Shown piece after piece: positions 34,387-44,090 of a DNA stretch of 64,000 nucleotides; within the stretch, counting starts at the first letter, position 1; every line of letters begins with the position of its first letter. Below the pieces are notes generated by a model. The model was not told where the DNA came from and did not search any database. It saw nothing but the letters and a program-made list of their open reading frames with translations. The translations under genes and the position numbers were made by a program. Location of the stretch: positions 5,273,501 through 5,337,500 of the forward strand of contig CP019636.1 in assembly GCA_002163975.1 (NCBI GenBank), in the 5' to 3' direction. This DNA is from Nostocales cyanobacterium HT-58-2 (lineage in GTDB: Bacteria > Cyanobacteriota > Cyanobacteriia > Cyanobacteriales > Nostocaceae).

Positions 34387-35937
34387 TTATCTATACCCTT
34401 GCCAAGGAATAACCTCGAGTGTGCCATTCGTCTTAAATACCACTTGGTAGTGTGCAAGTGGTCCTTTGTTATTTGGAGGAGCTAAGTAAGAACCGTAGAT
34501 ATCTTGGAACATCTTGGGAAGGGGGGTTCCTTGAAAATAGTCAACAGCGGCTTGGTTGAGGGGTTCGTAGTCGGCGATAACACCATCTTGGTTGACTGCT
34601 ACTCGGTATTTCAAATCTCGTGTAAAGGTAGGAGAAGTACTCCAATTTTGGCGGATAGTATTGTAAAGCTTCTGGTTTAAATCCTTAACAGCGTTGGGAT
34701 CTGTGATTTTTGTACCAATCACATCTGGCGTTTTAGGATATCCTCGCCAAGGACTCACTTCTAGCACACCTTTTCGCGTAAAGACGACTTTAAATTGGGC
34801 GATCGCTTCATTCGTAATAGGACCGCGAGCCGCAGGATTGTAAAGTAAGCTTGGTAGGGGAGTTTGCTCTACTGCATCATTTGTCCCCTTATTGACAGCT
34901 TTATATCCAATAATCGATCCATCGGCAGCTACACCGACCCGGAAGACTAAATCCTGATTCAATTTTAAGCGCTCAACCCACTTTGGATTAACTTGGTTAT
35001 AGAGTTGACGATTTAATGCACGCAGCTGTGAGGCATCAGTAATTTCCGGAACTGTATTGATAAGTGCTTCTAAATCTGTAACTGCAGATGAGGCACCAGG
35101 TGCAGGACTTGTCGCAGTTGTGGGATTTTCCGTAGCGGAAGCGGAGGGATTTGGCGCAGGCGTTAATATGGAATTTGCCACAGCCGAGGGATTTGACACG
35201 GTTGCAGGTGTCAATGTAGGAGTTGCGCCTAGCTGTTCATTAGGAGTTGGAGTGGGGCTGGCATCAGCTGTAACAGGAGTATTGACCTTGGTAGTTGTAG
35301 AGTTTGCATTGTTCTGTGTTTGTGGCTGAGGCGGACGCACTGGCGGGGCAGGAATCATGCTAAAAGCAACTGCTGCTACTGCCAAACTCGTCACTCCCAC
35401 ACTTGCTGGCACTGCCTGCTTGACCAAAGCTTGACTAGCACCGCCATATCGTCTGGCAACTGGTTGTAATTGTAGTGTTAACTCTGGTAAGGTTTGGCTA
35501 TCAGCAAAAAACTGGTCTATTGCTTCCACTAAATCGAACAACTGCACCGTGTTCAAATCGATGTGTATCTGTTGCTTGCCGTTAGTGAGATGAGACCCAC
35601 CTGCTTGTGGTGCAGTATCAGAATGCACAATTAATCTGTGTTGGTTGTTATCGATTTTCTGGAGTTGTACTAACTCCGACTCAGAGTTATGTGCTTGAGC
35701 GTGTGGAACGTTACTCAAAAACTCTTGGGCATAAGCACTGACTGCCTTGACCAAACTTTCAAAAAATTCTCGTCCCCCTGCCAGCGGTTTCCCATCACCA
35801 GATAAATAACATTCTGCATTTACCAATATTGATAATTCTGGACGCAATTCCTGAAAATGCGCTGCTTTTGAGGCATCACTTAAACCCTCCAATAAGAGCG
35901 TACAATTAGGTAAACTATACTTACGTTGAATATTCAT
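34387..35937 (-). CDS. DUF4335 protein with duplicated C-terminal domain
   Basis: A 516-residue cyanobacterial protein. The N-terminal DUF4335 region (1-180) starts with MNIQRKYSLPNCTLLLEGLSD. A single hydrophobic helix lies at about 190-210, followed by a Pro/Thr/Ala-rich linker (about 215-290). The C-terminal part is two copies of a domain of about 110 residues: the first contains LRALNRQLYNQVNP and ends VLEVSPWRGY; the second contains VKDLNQKLYNTIRQ and ends TLEVIPWQGY. The function is unknown. It overlaps the end of the DUF3038 gene by 4 bases (35934-35937), so the two are translationally coupled. Confidence 0.85.
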   Translation of the reverse strand: MNIQRKYSLPNCTLLLEGLSDASKAAHFQELRPELSILVNAECYLSGDGKPLAGGREFFESLVKAVSAYAQEFLSNVPHAQAHNSESELVQLQKIDNNQHRLIVHSDTAPQAGGSHLTNGKQQIHIDLNTVQLFDLVEAIDQFFADSQTLPELTLQLQPVARRYGGASQALVKQAVPASVGVTSLAVAAVAFSMIPAPPVRPPQPQTQNNANSTTTKVNTPVTADASPTPTPNEQLGATPTLTPATVSNPSAVANSILTPAPNPSASATENPTTATSPAPGASSAVTDLEALINTVPEITDASQLRALNRQLYNQVNPKWVERLKLNQDLVFRVGVAADGSIIGYKAVNKGTNDAVEQTPLPSLLYNPAARGPITNEAIAQFKVVFTRKGVLEVSPWRGYPKTPDVIGTKITDPNAVKDLNQKLYNTIRQNWSTSPTFTRDLKYRVAVNQDGVIADYEPLNQAAVDYFQGTPLPKMFQDIYGSYLAPPNNKGPLAHYQVVFKTNGTLEVIPWQGYR

Positions 35938-36560
35938 TCCACTTCACCGTCAAATAGACTAATCCAGAACCGCTGCATTCCCGCCGTACCAGTACAAAAT
36001 AGTAATTGTCCCAACAAACTTATAGCTAGCTCATCTAAATTTTCATCAGATTTTAATGCAAATACACCAGAACGGCGGGCATTCATCCGGCTTCTAAAGT
36101 GAGTTCTAAATCGCTCTAGGTAATTAGATAGACGCAAATTCTGTTCTAGTGGAATCTGTTTTTCAACCATTTGTTGATATATCATTAGCAGCTGGCGAAT
36201 GACAACTGTTAAGCGCCGCGCAATGTAGCAGGCAATGACCACTAAGGCTTTTGCTTCCATGATAGACAAGGGGCGGCGGATGTGTGCTCGTCTTATCGGG
36301 TTAGTGCTACGCATTCGCCATAAATGCACTCGATCTTTAATAATTCCTTTAAGCTCCAACTCTTCAGCAAACGACAAAATTGCTTCAGAGCCACCAAGCT
36401 CCAATGCTTCAATTGCCAGTAAGATGAGGTCAATTTGCAACCGAGCTCTACGGGGACATCCCTGTCCCTCAATCGCCGGTTCGGGTAAAGAGTCCAGAAT
36501 CATCGGCAAAGACTGGGGGGTTGGACTATTAAGTGGTGTGACACTAGCAGAGACATTCAT
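35934..36560 (-). CDS. DUF3038 protein
   Basis: A 208-residue cyanobacterial protein of unknown function, with a DUF3038 core (LDSLPEPAIEGQGCPRRAR, IDLILLAIEALELGGSEAI) and a mostly helical second half. No signal peptide is seen. The ATG at 36560 has AAGGT upstream and is preferred over an in-frame TTG at 36584. Its stop overlaps the start of the DUF4335 gene. DUF3038 and DUF4335 genes sit next to each other in many cyanobacteria, which suggests that the proteins work together. Confidence 0.85.
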   Translation of the reverse strand: MNVSASVTPLNSPTPQSLPMILDSLPEPAIEGQGCPRRARLQIDLILLAIEALELGGSEAILSFAEELELKGIIKDRVHLWRMRSTNPIRRAHIRRPLSIMEAKALVVIACYIARRLTVVIRQLLMIYQQMVEKQIPLEQNLRLSNYLERFRTHFRSRMNARRSGVFALKSDENLDELAISLLGQLLFCTGTAGMQRFWISLFDGEVE

Positions 36561-36949
36561 TATAAATACCTTATACGGCTGCAACAGACTAAGTAAAACT
36601 AATTTAAAATAGACGACCAGTCAAGAAAATTGGACTGATGGCATTATTAACAAGTTTGCCTGATATATAGATTACTTACTATTTTTAAACAAAGATTTCC
36701 GCATTTCTTTCAATCAAACTTTCCAAAGCGTAAGTTTTCTTCCCTCTATCGTGAGTAGCATGACATCCCTAGCTTGTTGTAGATTCTAATCATCGTCAAC
36801 GGGAAGCGTTCATTCAGGGCTTATACCAAGGGTATGACATTATAGTGTACGATTTTTCCGGTAGATGCCGCCGCTTCAACCGAGAGCTTGCAATCGGACG
36901 AATAGGGCTGTAGCTTATACTGCTCGAACTCAAACTTTTTCTTGATTTT
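36561..36949. other. Divergent promoter region (DUF3038 / apt)
   Basis: A 389-base gap without genes. A minus-strand frame reading into it from apt was not accepted. TTATACC and GGTATGA (about 36821-36837) form a small palindrome 115 bases before apt. No riboswitch-like structure is evident. Confidence 0.4.
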
Positions 36950-37471
36950 ATGGATTTGAAGTCTCTGATTCGTGACATTCCAGATTTTCCGAAACCGGGA
37001 ATTTTATTTCGCGATATCACCACGCTACTGCGCGATCCAGAGGGACTGCGCTCCAGTATTGACCTGTTTGCCCAAAAGGTAAAAGATGCTGGACTTAGGA
37101 CAGAATACGTGGTGGGAATAGAGTCACGGGGCTTTATTGTTGGTGCACCGCTTGCCTATCAATTGGGGGCAGGTTTTATTCCTGTGCGTAAACCTGGTAA
37201 GTTACCAGCAGCCGTTCATTCTATTGAGTACGCACTAGAGTACGGTACTGACTGTTTGGAAATCCACCAAGACGCTTTGCACCCAGGTGCAAGAGTTTTG
37301 ATTGTAGATGACTTGATAGCCACCGGTGGAACCGCAACTGCGACAGCAAGGCTAGTCCAGAAAATTGGCTGCAAACTAGAGGGTTTTGGGTTTATCATCG
37401 AGCTACGGGATTTGCAAGGGCGGAAGCATCTGCCAGAAGATGTGCCCATCATCACCCTTGTAGAATACTAG
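36950..37471 (+). CDS. apt: Adenine phosphoribosyltransferase
   Basis: Purine-salvage enzyme that makes AMP from adenine and PRPP. The 173-residue length is typical. Visible features are the N-terminal IRDIPDFPKPGILFRDIT, ESRGFIVGAPLAYQLG, and the PRPP loop VLIVDDLIATGGTATA. It is followed after 74 bases by a peptide-type ABC permease on the same strand, with an STRR array between, so co-transcription is uncertain. Confidence 0.96.
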   Translation: MDLKSLIRDIPDFPKPGILFRDITTLLRDPEGLRSSIDLFAQKVKDAGLRTEYVVGIESRGFIVGAPLAYQLGAGFIPVRKPGKLPAAVHSIEYALEYGTDCLEIHQDALHPGARVLIVDDLIATGGTATATARLVQKIGCKLEGFGFIIELRDLQGRKHLPEDVPIITLVEY

Positions 37472-37503
37472 TTCATAGTCTAGAGTCCAAGATCCAAACT
37501 TTC

Positions 37504-37545
37504 TTGACTCTTGACTGTTAAGTTTTGACTCTTGACTCTTGACTC
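37504..37545. repeat. STRR array of TTGACTC heptamers
   Basis: Heptamers TTGACTC, TTGACTG, then after a 7-base variant TTGACTC three times, up to the base before the annotated ATG at 37546. Short tandemly repeated repetitive sequences of this type are known from heterocystous cyanobacteria. The array leaves no room for a normal ribosome-binding site for that ATG. Confidence 0.85.
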
Positions 37546-38592
37546 ATGACTACTACACGAATTTCCTTGGATGCAAGTCGTGATTGGCTTTTAAAGTTGA
37601 TCACGAACGAGACTTTTATCTATGTCATGAAACGGCTATTGCAGGCGCTGTTGACTTTGTTTTTGGCAGCAGCGTTGTCGTTTTTCATTATTCAACTTGC
37701 TCCAGGGGACTATGTAGATACGCTACGGCAAAATCCAAAAATTTCTCCAGAAAGAATTGAGGAACTTAGACGACAGTTTGGTCTAGATAAGTCTTGGCCA
37801 GAGCAATTTGGACTTTGGCTGTGGCGCATCGTCACACAAGGGGATTTTGGGACAAGCTTTGTTTACCAACGGTCGGTGGCGTCATTATTGTGGGAACGAA
37901 TACCTGCAACCTTACTGTTGGCAGTTTCTTCTCTCATCCTAACGTGGGCGATCGCCATCCCCTTGGGCATCATTGCTGCTGTGAAGCAAAATCAGTGGGT
38001 TGACCGTGTTTTACAGGTGGTGAGTTATGCAGGACAAGGCTTTCCCAGTTTCATCACTGCCTTATTGCTGCTGATTTTTGCTCAAAACGTCTCGCCGATT
38101 TTCCCAGTGGGTGATATGACTAGCATCAATCACACCGAACTCAACTGGTTTGGTCAAATCCTGGATATCGGCTGGCACATGATTCTACCCACTATTGCTT
38201 TGAGTATCACGAGTTTTGCTGGCTTACAGCGCATCACTCGTGGTGAATTATTGGATGTACTGCGCCAAGATTATATCCAAACGGCTCGTGCTAAAGGACT
38301 GCCAGAAAACCGCGTCATCTATGTCCATGCTCTGCGCAATGCAATAAATCCCTTGATTACTCTACTCGGTTTTGAGCTAGCGAGTTTATTAGGTGGTGCG
38401 TTTATTGCGGAATTTTTCTTCAACTGGCCTGGCTTAGGACGATTAACTTTACAGGCGGTGCAGGCTCAAGATTTGTATTTGGTGATGGCAAGTTTGGTCA
38501 TGAGTGCTGTATTGCTCAGTGTTGGTAATTTGATAGCGGATTTGTTACTTAAGGCGAGCGATCCTCGCATTCGCCTAGAAAATCTAAATTAG
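37546..38592 (+). CDS. ABC transporter permease, DppB/OppB type
   Basis: Inner-membrane permease of a peptide/nickel-type ABC importer, 348 residues with six helices. The family start is at residue 28 (MKRLLQALLTLFLAA), followed by FFIIQLAPGDYVDTLRQNP; the EAA-type loop is RAKGLPENRVIYVHALRNA and the end is LLLKASDPRIRLEN. The first 27 residues are extra and begin directly after an STRR array, so the true start may be the ATG at 37627. No DppC, ATPase or binding-protein gene is adjacent, so the rest of the transporter must be encoded elsewhere. Confidence 0.88.
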   Translation: MTTTRISLDASRDWLLKLITNETFIYVMKRLLQALLTLFLAAALSFFIIQLAPGDYVDTLRQNPKISPERIEELRRQFGLDKSWPEQFGLWLWRIVTQGDFGTSFVYQRSVASLLWERIPATLLLAVSSLILTWAIAIPLGIIAAVKQNQWVDRVLQVVSYAGQGFPSFITALLLLIFAQNVSPIFPVGDMTSINHTELNWFGQILDIGWHMILPTIALSITSFAGLQRITRGELLDVLRQDYIQTARAKGLPENRVIYVHALRNAINPLITLLGFELASLLGGAFIAEFFFNWPGLGRLTLQAVQAQDLYLVMASLVMSAVLLSVGNLIADLLLKASDPRIRLENLN

Positions 38593-38654
38593 TTAGTTGT
38601 TAATTGTTAGTACTCAGTTGTGAGTTTTTCAACAGGACAATGAATAACTAACTG

Positions 38655-38700
38655 CCCTTCGGGTTCGCCAGTTGCTACAACGGGGGGAACCCCCGCAACG
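38655..38700. repeat. Dispersed GC-rich repeat fragment
   Basis: CGCCAGTTGCTACAACGGGGGGAACCCCC at 38667-38695 is related, in inverted orientation, to TTGTAGCAGCTGGTG at 53638 and TTGTAGCAAGTGGCG at 53887 in the repeat island. GGGGGG/CCCCC also forms a compact hairpin. Confidence 0.6.
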
Positions 38701-38729
38701 CACTGGTTCACTAACCACTCTTCAACTCC

Positions 38730-39011
38730 ATGTTTTCTGAAGTTTATTACCTACTGCGATCAAAGGCTGACGGACGTTATCTCGCGGCTCTCCCTGACCG
38801 CGAAGCTTTAGGTTATCTGTTGTTATTTCGCGAACATTTTGATGCCCTCAGCTATCTCAACACTCATGCAGCAGAAGTGGCAAACCGCTTTGCTGTAGAA
38901 TCTCTTCCCGGCTCTCAAGTCGGAGGTTTGCTTAAACGCTGGGGATTTAGTGGTGTGGGTATCGTTTCTGACCCGTTATTACCAAAAATAGAATTTTTAG
39001 CGCATTCTTAG
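38730..39011 (+). CDS. Small conserved cyanobacterial-type protein
   Basis: A 93-residue soluble protein without signal peptide or membrane helix. It begins MFSEVYYLLRSKADGRYL and includes a helical region (REALGYLLLFREHFDALSYLNTHA) and a glycine-rich end (GLLKRWGFSGVGIVSDPLLP). I recognise no domain. Codon use and position between real genes make it likely to be expressed. It faces purF across a 64-base gap. Confidence 0.6.
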   Translation: MFSEVYYLLRSKADGRYLAALPDREALGYLLLFREHFDALSYLNTHAAEVANRFAVESLPGSQVGGLLKRWGFSGVGIVSDPLLPKIEFLAHS

Positions 39012-39075
39012 TAGGGAATAGGGAATTGGGCGTGAAGAGACGATAATTTCTTCTCAATTCCCCATTTCCTCTTTC

Positions 39076-40554
39076 CTATATTGGTGCTTTTTCCAACATC
39101 AACTTAGAACGCTTCACTTGTTCAGGTATAGGAACGGGGTAATCTCCAGTGAAGCAGGCAGAACAGAAGCTTTCGGGGTCTTCTCGCGTCGCCTCTAGCA
39201 TTCCTTGCCAACTGAGATAAGCGAGGGTGTCTACCTCCAACTGCTTGGCAATTTCTTCTACTGATTTTGTCGCAGCAATAAGTTGGTCTTGAGTGTCAGT
39301 ATCAATCCCATAAAAGCAGGGGTGTGTGACTGGTGGCGAGGAAATTCGCATATGAACTTCCAATGCTCCTGCTTCACGTAAGGTTTTGACCAATTTCCGG
39401 CTGGTTGTTCCCCGCACAATGGAATCATCCACAATAATCACTCGTTTCCCAAACAGCACATCTCTTAAGGGGTTGAGTTTCATGCGAATCCCAGACTCCC
39501 GCATGGTCTGTGTTGGTTGGATAAAAGTACGCCCAACGTAGCGATTTTTAATCAGTCCTTCAGCATAGAGAATGCCAGAGGCTTGAGAATAGCCTATGGC
39601 AGCGGGAATTCCAGAATCAGGGACACCAATCACCAAATCGGCATCAACAAGAGATTCTTTCGCCAGTTGACGTCCTATACGCATCCGATAGCTGTAAAGA
39701 CTTTCGTTATGCATCACGCTATCAGGACGGGCAAAATAAATCATCTCAAAAATGCACAGCTTCCGCTGGGGCTTTTGACTCCATTGAAAGGAAGTTAAAC
39801 CCTCTTCGGTAATCCAAACTAACTCGCCTGGTTCCACATCTCTCAAGTATTCAGCACCAATAATGTCTAAACCACAAGTTTCAGAGGAGAGAACATAGCG
39901 TACTGGATTCTCACCCAAGGTGCCGATGACAAGGGGGCGAATGCCATTGGGGTCGCGAACGCCCATGATCCCTGCTGATGTGCCAATAACTAAGCTGTAG
40001 GCTCCTTGGCAGCGTTGAAAAGCCCGAATACAGCCATCTAACCAATCTGCACCAGCGTTGATTTCTTCAGCAATGGCAAAAGCAATCATTTCTGAGTCAG
40101 TGGTGGTGACTAGGTTGCAGTTGTTCTGCAGCAACTCCTCTCGCAACTGTACGGTATTGACTAAATTACCATTGTGTGCAAGTGCTACTGGACCCAGGCG
40201 AGTTTCGACAACAGCAGGTTGAGCATTCACTTTGCGGCTAGAACCTGTGGTTGAATAACGAGTGTGACCAACAGCTAGAGTTCCAGGCAAGTTTTGCAAG
40301 ATTGATTCACTAAAGACTTGGGACACCAGCCCCATGTCTTTATGTAAGTTGACTTGTTCACCTTCAAATGTGGCAATACCAGCCGATTCTTGACCCCGGT
40401 GTTGGAGAGCGTACAATCCAAAGTATGTCAGTTTGGCAACGTCTTCTCCTGGTGCGTAGATGCCAAAAACGCCGCAAGCTTCTTCTGGCTTATCTGGACG
40501 ATTTTCATAGTTTTTGACTGAGTCATGAGGCAATTGGGGATGGCTGGGAATCAT
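39076..40554 (-). CDS. purF: Amidophosphoribosyltransferase
   Basis: First committed enzyme of purine synthesis: PRPP plus glutamine gives phosphoribosylamine. The N-terminal nucleophile is C27 in EEACGVFGIY, after a propeptide of 26 residues that is removed. The glutaminase domain has AVGHTRYSTTG; the PRTase domain has the PRPP loop VIIVDDSIVRGTTSRKLV. Cysteines in THPCFYG and SFCSACFTG fit the 4Fe-4S type of enzyme (Bacillus-like). It has 492 residues and lies 160 bases after purL on the same strand, forming a purLF unit. Confidence 0.96.
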   Translation of the reverse strand: MIPSHPQLPHDSVKNYENRPDKPEEACGVFGIYAPGEDVAKLTYFGLYALQHRGQESAGIATFEGEQVNLHKDMGLVSQVFSESILQNLPGTLAVGHTRYSTTGSSRKVNAQPAVVETRLGPVALAHNGNLVNTVQLREELLQNNCNLVTTTDSEMIAFAIAEEINAGADWLDGCIRAFQRCQGAYSLVIGTSAGIMGVRDPNGIRPLVIGTLGENPVRYVLSSETCGLDIIGAEYLRDVEPGELVWITEEGLTSFQWSQKPQRKLCIFEMIYFARPDSVMHNESLYSYRMRIGRQLAKESLVDADLVIGVPDSGIPAAIGYSQASGILYAEGLIKNRYVGRTFIQPTQTMRESGIRMKLNPLRDVLFGKRVIIVDDSIVRGTTSRKLVKTLREAGALEVHMRISSPPVTHPCFYGIDTDTQDQLIAATKSVEEIAKQLEVDTLAYLSWQGMLEATREDPESFCSACFTGDYPVPIPEQVKRSKLMLEKAPI

Positions 40555-40714
40555 GGTAGCTGTGCTCCTGATGAGGGTGTCAAGTCACTAGAAATATGTC
40601 GAAGGATAGTTGGCGAAATTCTTAAAAAGCTCTTAACCATCCATTAAAACAGTACCGCAATTATGCCTAGGGACGCCAGTGTCCTACCAGTGTCCTAGGT
40701 GAAGGGATCTGAAT

Positions 40715-43081
40715 CTATGAGTTGGTAGTGGCATTATGGATAGTTAAACGTCTTTCAATCGCATTTAAGTAGCGATCGCTCATTTCTTCAATGCTAACCC
40801 TGATTAAGGTTTGATTATCAGTTGTTAAAACCCGCAAACTTGTTTCGGACTTCTCAACTTTACCGAGTTTTTGCCAATAATTACCCAGTTGTTCTTTTAA
40901 AAGAGTTTCCCAAGTTTCTTGTTGTTCCGATGCAACAGAAACTACAATCCGCGCACCACCTTCGCCAAAAAGAACTTCATCCCAACGTTGAGAGTTATTG
41001 ACTGGTAGTTCTAATTGGATCTCTGCTCCGAGGTTGCCAGCAATACAACATTCTGCTAAAGCAACAGCGATTCCACCCTCAGCACAATCGTGAGCCGAAT
41101 GTACCCAACCTTGACGAATTCCCTCACGGCACAGTTGTTGTACCCGGCGTTCCAATTCAAAATTAACTCGTGGCGGTTTTCCGGCAATAGTATTGTGGAT
41201 CGTGGCTAAATATTCCGAACCTCCCAGCGTGGCATCAGAAGAAAGTTCACCCAACAAATAAATTACATCTGTTTCGGCTTGCCAAGCTTGACCACAAATC
41301 TTCGTTAAATCGGGGATCAAGCCAACCATACCTACAACAGGAGTAGGATAGATTGGTTGTGGATTACCTTGAGAATCTAAAGTTTCGTTGTAAAGAGAGA
41401 CATTTCCACCCGTCACTGGAGTTGCTAACTCTTGGCAACCTTCAGCCAAACCACGACAGGCTTCTGATAATTGCCAATACCCAACAGGTTTTTCTGGACT
41501 ACCAAAATTTAGGTTATCAGTGACTGCCAGAGGTTCTGCACCCACACAACTTAGATTGCGTGCCGCCTCTGCTACGACTGCCTTGGCTCCCTCATAGGGA
41601 TCAAGATAAACATAACGAGGATTGCAATCAACAGTAGCCGCCACACCGCCTTGGTTACTGAGAACTCTTTCCTTGTCCTCCTCTTGCTGGGGACGTAAGC
41701 GAATCACAGAGGCATCCGCACCACCAGGTAACATCACAGTATTATTCTGCACTTGATGGTCGTACTGACGATACACCCAACGTTTCGATGCAATGGTGGG
41801 CGTATTCAGCAAAGTCAACAGGATATCATTCCAACTGTGCAAGCGTCCTTGAATTTCAATTCCAGAGACTGTGCTCTCTGGTAGAGAATCAGGAGTCCAT
41901 TCCCAAGCTTTTCGTACATATTCTGGTGGTTCTGCTAACAATTTCCGGTGATACAGTGGTGTATTTTCTGCCAACGCCGTTGCAGGAATCTCTGCGGCAA
42001 CTTCGCCTTGAAACAGAATCCGCACGATAGGTTCAGTAATCACAGTGCCAGCAACAACTGCATGCAGCCCCCAACGCTGGAAAATGTCAATTAACTCCTG
42101 TTCCCGTCCTTTGTGGGCAACAAACAGCATTCGTTCTTGAGATTCGCTCAGCAGGTATTCATATGGAACCATCCCCGCTTCCCGTACTGGAATCTTGTCT
42201 AAATCAAATTCAATACCCACACCACCTTTTGCTGCCATCTCTGAGGTAGAACAAGTGATGCCAGCAGCGCCCATATCCTGTGCAGCCACCACTGCACCTG
42301 TCTTAAATGCTTCTAAACAAGCTTCAATTAATGACTTTTCCAAGAAGGGGTCACCGACTTGTACTGCTGGACGGTCATCTACAGACTCATCACTCAATTC
42401 TGCACTGGCAAAACTTGCGCCTCCCATACCATCGCGTCCGGTGGTGGAACCAACATAAAGCACTGGATTACCCATGCCAGACGCGCCAGATTTGACAATA
42501 TCTGGTGTTTCCATCAATCCCAGCGCCATGACATTGACCAAAGGATTGCCAGAGTAAGCGGGATCAAAGTAGACTTCACCGCCGACAGTGGGGACACCAA
42601 CACAATTGCCATAATGTGCAATACCAGCTACCACTCCACTAAAAAGCCTTTGGGTCTTAGCATCTTCTAAAGAACCAAAGCGTAGGGAGTTTAAGACGGC
42701 AATGGGACGTGCGCCCATCGTAAAAATATCTCTTAAGATGCCTCCTACTCCTGTGGCAGCTCCTTGAAAGGGTTCGATCGCTGAGGGATGGTTATGTGAT
42801 TCAATCTTAAACGCGAGCCGCAAACCATCACCCAGATCTACAACACCAGCATTTTCACCAGGTCCAACCAGAATACGGGGTCCTGTCGTAGGAAATTGTT
42901 TGAGTAACGGACGCGAATTTTTGTAACAGCAATGTTCTGACCACATCACCCCAAACATTCCTAGTTCAGCTTTGTTGGGATGACGCCCCAGACGTCTTAC
43001 AATTTCTTCATATTCTTCTAGCTTCAAACCTTCAGCAGCGATTTCTTCAGGAGAAAAAGGAGCAGAGGAAATGGCGGTCAT
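40715..43081 (-). CDS. purL: Phosphoribosylformylglycinamidine synthase subunit PurL
   Basis: ATP-dependent synthetase subunit (step 4 of purine synthesis) that works with PurS and PurQ, which are not in the window. The 788-residue size is the small PurL type. Blocks seen are EHCCYKNSRPLLKQFPT near the N terminus, the conserved SHNHPSAIEPFQGAATGVGG, DMGAAGITCSTSEMA, and GGNVSLYNET plus AHDCAEGGIAVALAEC in the second half. It precedes purF. The long 5' spacer beyond its start may carry regulatory or RNA elements. Confidence 0.97.
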   Translation of the reverse strand: MTAISSAPFSPEEIAAEGLKLEEYEEIVRRLGRHPNKAELGMFGVMWSEHCCYKNSRPLLKQFPTTGPRILVGPGENAGVVDLGDGLRLAFKIESHNHPSAIEPFQGAATGVGGILRDIFTMGARPIAVLNSLRFGSLEDAKTQRLFSGVVAGIAHYGNCVGVPTVGGEVYFDPAYSGNPLVNVMALGLMETPDIVKSGASGMGNPVLYVGSTTGRDGMGGASFASAELSDESVDDRPAVQVGDPFLEKSLIEACLEAFKTGAVVAAQDMGAAGITCSTSEMAAKGGVGIEFDLDKIPVREAGMVPYEYLLSESQERMLFVAHKGREQELIDIFQRWGLHAVVAGTVITEPIVRILFQGEVAAEIPATALAENTPLYHRKLLAEPPEYVRKAWEWTPDSLPESTVSGIEIQGRLHSWNDILLTLLNTPTIASKRWVYRQYDHQVQNNTVMLPGGADASVIRLRPQQEEDKERVLSNQGGVAATVDCNPRYVYLDPYEGAKAVVAEAARNLSCVGAEPLAVTDNLNFGSPEKPVGYWQLSEACRGLAEGCQELATPVTGGNVSLYNETLDSQGNPQPIYPTPVVGMVGLIPDLTKICGQAWQAETDVIYLLGELSSDATLGGSEYLATIHNTIAGKPPRVNFELERRVQQLCREGIRQGWVHSAHDCAEGGIAVALAECCIAGNLGAEIQLELPVNNSQRWDEVLFGEGGARIVVSVASEQQETWETLLKEQLGNYWQKLGKVEKSETSLRVLTTDNQTLIRVSIEEMSDRYLNAIERRLTIHNATTNS

Positions 43082-43959
43082 GGCAATAATGTACCAAGGG
43101 GACAGAGCATTATTTTAGCGATTTCTGACCCTTTCCCGTAAAAGACTGACGCGATTGCGACACTAACGCTTGATATTGCTTAAGTAACTCAATAACTTCA
43201 TATACAGTATAAATACGTAATTTTATATTTTGAGTTTAAGGTCATTAGAAACAAATAAGTGTTTCCACTATTTGAAGCATATAAATTATTTCATAAGATA
43301 AATATTAGCTAAGTCAAGCACAAAAATAAATTTTACTATACACAATATGCCTATCTTAATCGGTGATTGAACAAGCTATTGATTGTTTCAATCATCAATT
43401 TAAAAACGGGCTATTTCGCTTGCTTTAGTTAATGGAAGTTGATTTCTTGAGTGTCATTATGACGACTCAAAACAATCGTTACAGTTACGCTATTGATTGA
43501 GTTTGTGGATTGGTCTGTGTTTTTCACAAAAGGAATTCTATTAAAGTGCTAGGGAATCATTCTTTCTAAAGTTTTATCTAAATTTTGCAAATTTACTATA
43601 TGCACGATATCATTTTTTATCTGATTATTTTTCTAGCAAAATAACTGGAGTATTCTCAAACTAATAGGAGGTTATGGTGTTTCCTTGTTGATTTTTGAAA
43701 TTTAAAAAAATATCGCTTTATTCTAAGCGCAACCCAAAAAAGCACCAATAAAAAATATTACAACCCTTAAATAGATAGGCTTAGCATTTTTCATTAAAGA
43801 CTTTGATATAACAAGGTTTAGATGTAAATTTGTAAAAACCATTACAATTCCAATTTCTATAAAGTGATAGGGCTTATCTAAATTCTTGAGATACAAAATT
43901 TTATATCTTTACGTATCGCTAGATCTGGCAAATATGAAGTTGTGATGAAAATCACTAAT

Positions 43960-44090
43960 AGCAATGATTAAGATCCTATTCCTTATAGAGGTAAGTTGGG
44001 ACAATACAAACAACTGAACTCTAGCCGAGTCATTAATAGGGAACACACTAAGTGCCGACAGCCTTCACCTGAAGAATGTCGGCTTTTTGT
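43960..44090 (+). ncRNA. Candidate small RNA with own terminator
   Basis: The terminator at 44054-44088 has no protein gene before it on the plus strand; purL runs the other way. The preceding hundred bases (about 43960-44053) are less AT-rich than the surroundings and have no frame. The 5' end is a guess. No match to a known cyanobacterial sRNA is claimed. Confidence 0.3.
44054..44088 (+). terminator. Strong Rho-independent terminator without upstream gene
   Basis: GCCGACA and TGTCGGC form a perfect 7-bp outer stem; CTTC and GAAG pair inside it around ACCT. A TTTTTGTTTGTT run follows. This is the best intrinsic terminator in the window. Confidence 0.85.

Noticed and set aside
43082..44053. 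6S RNA, tmRNA or RNase P RNA in the long spacer
   Set aside because: I could not see the conserved cores of any of these RNAs; only an unnamed candidate transcript is proposed.
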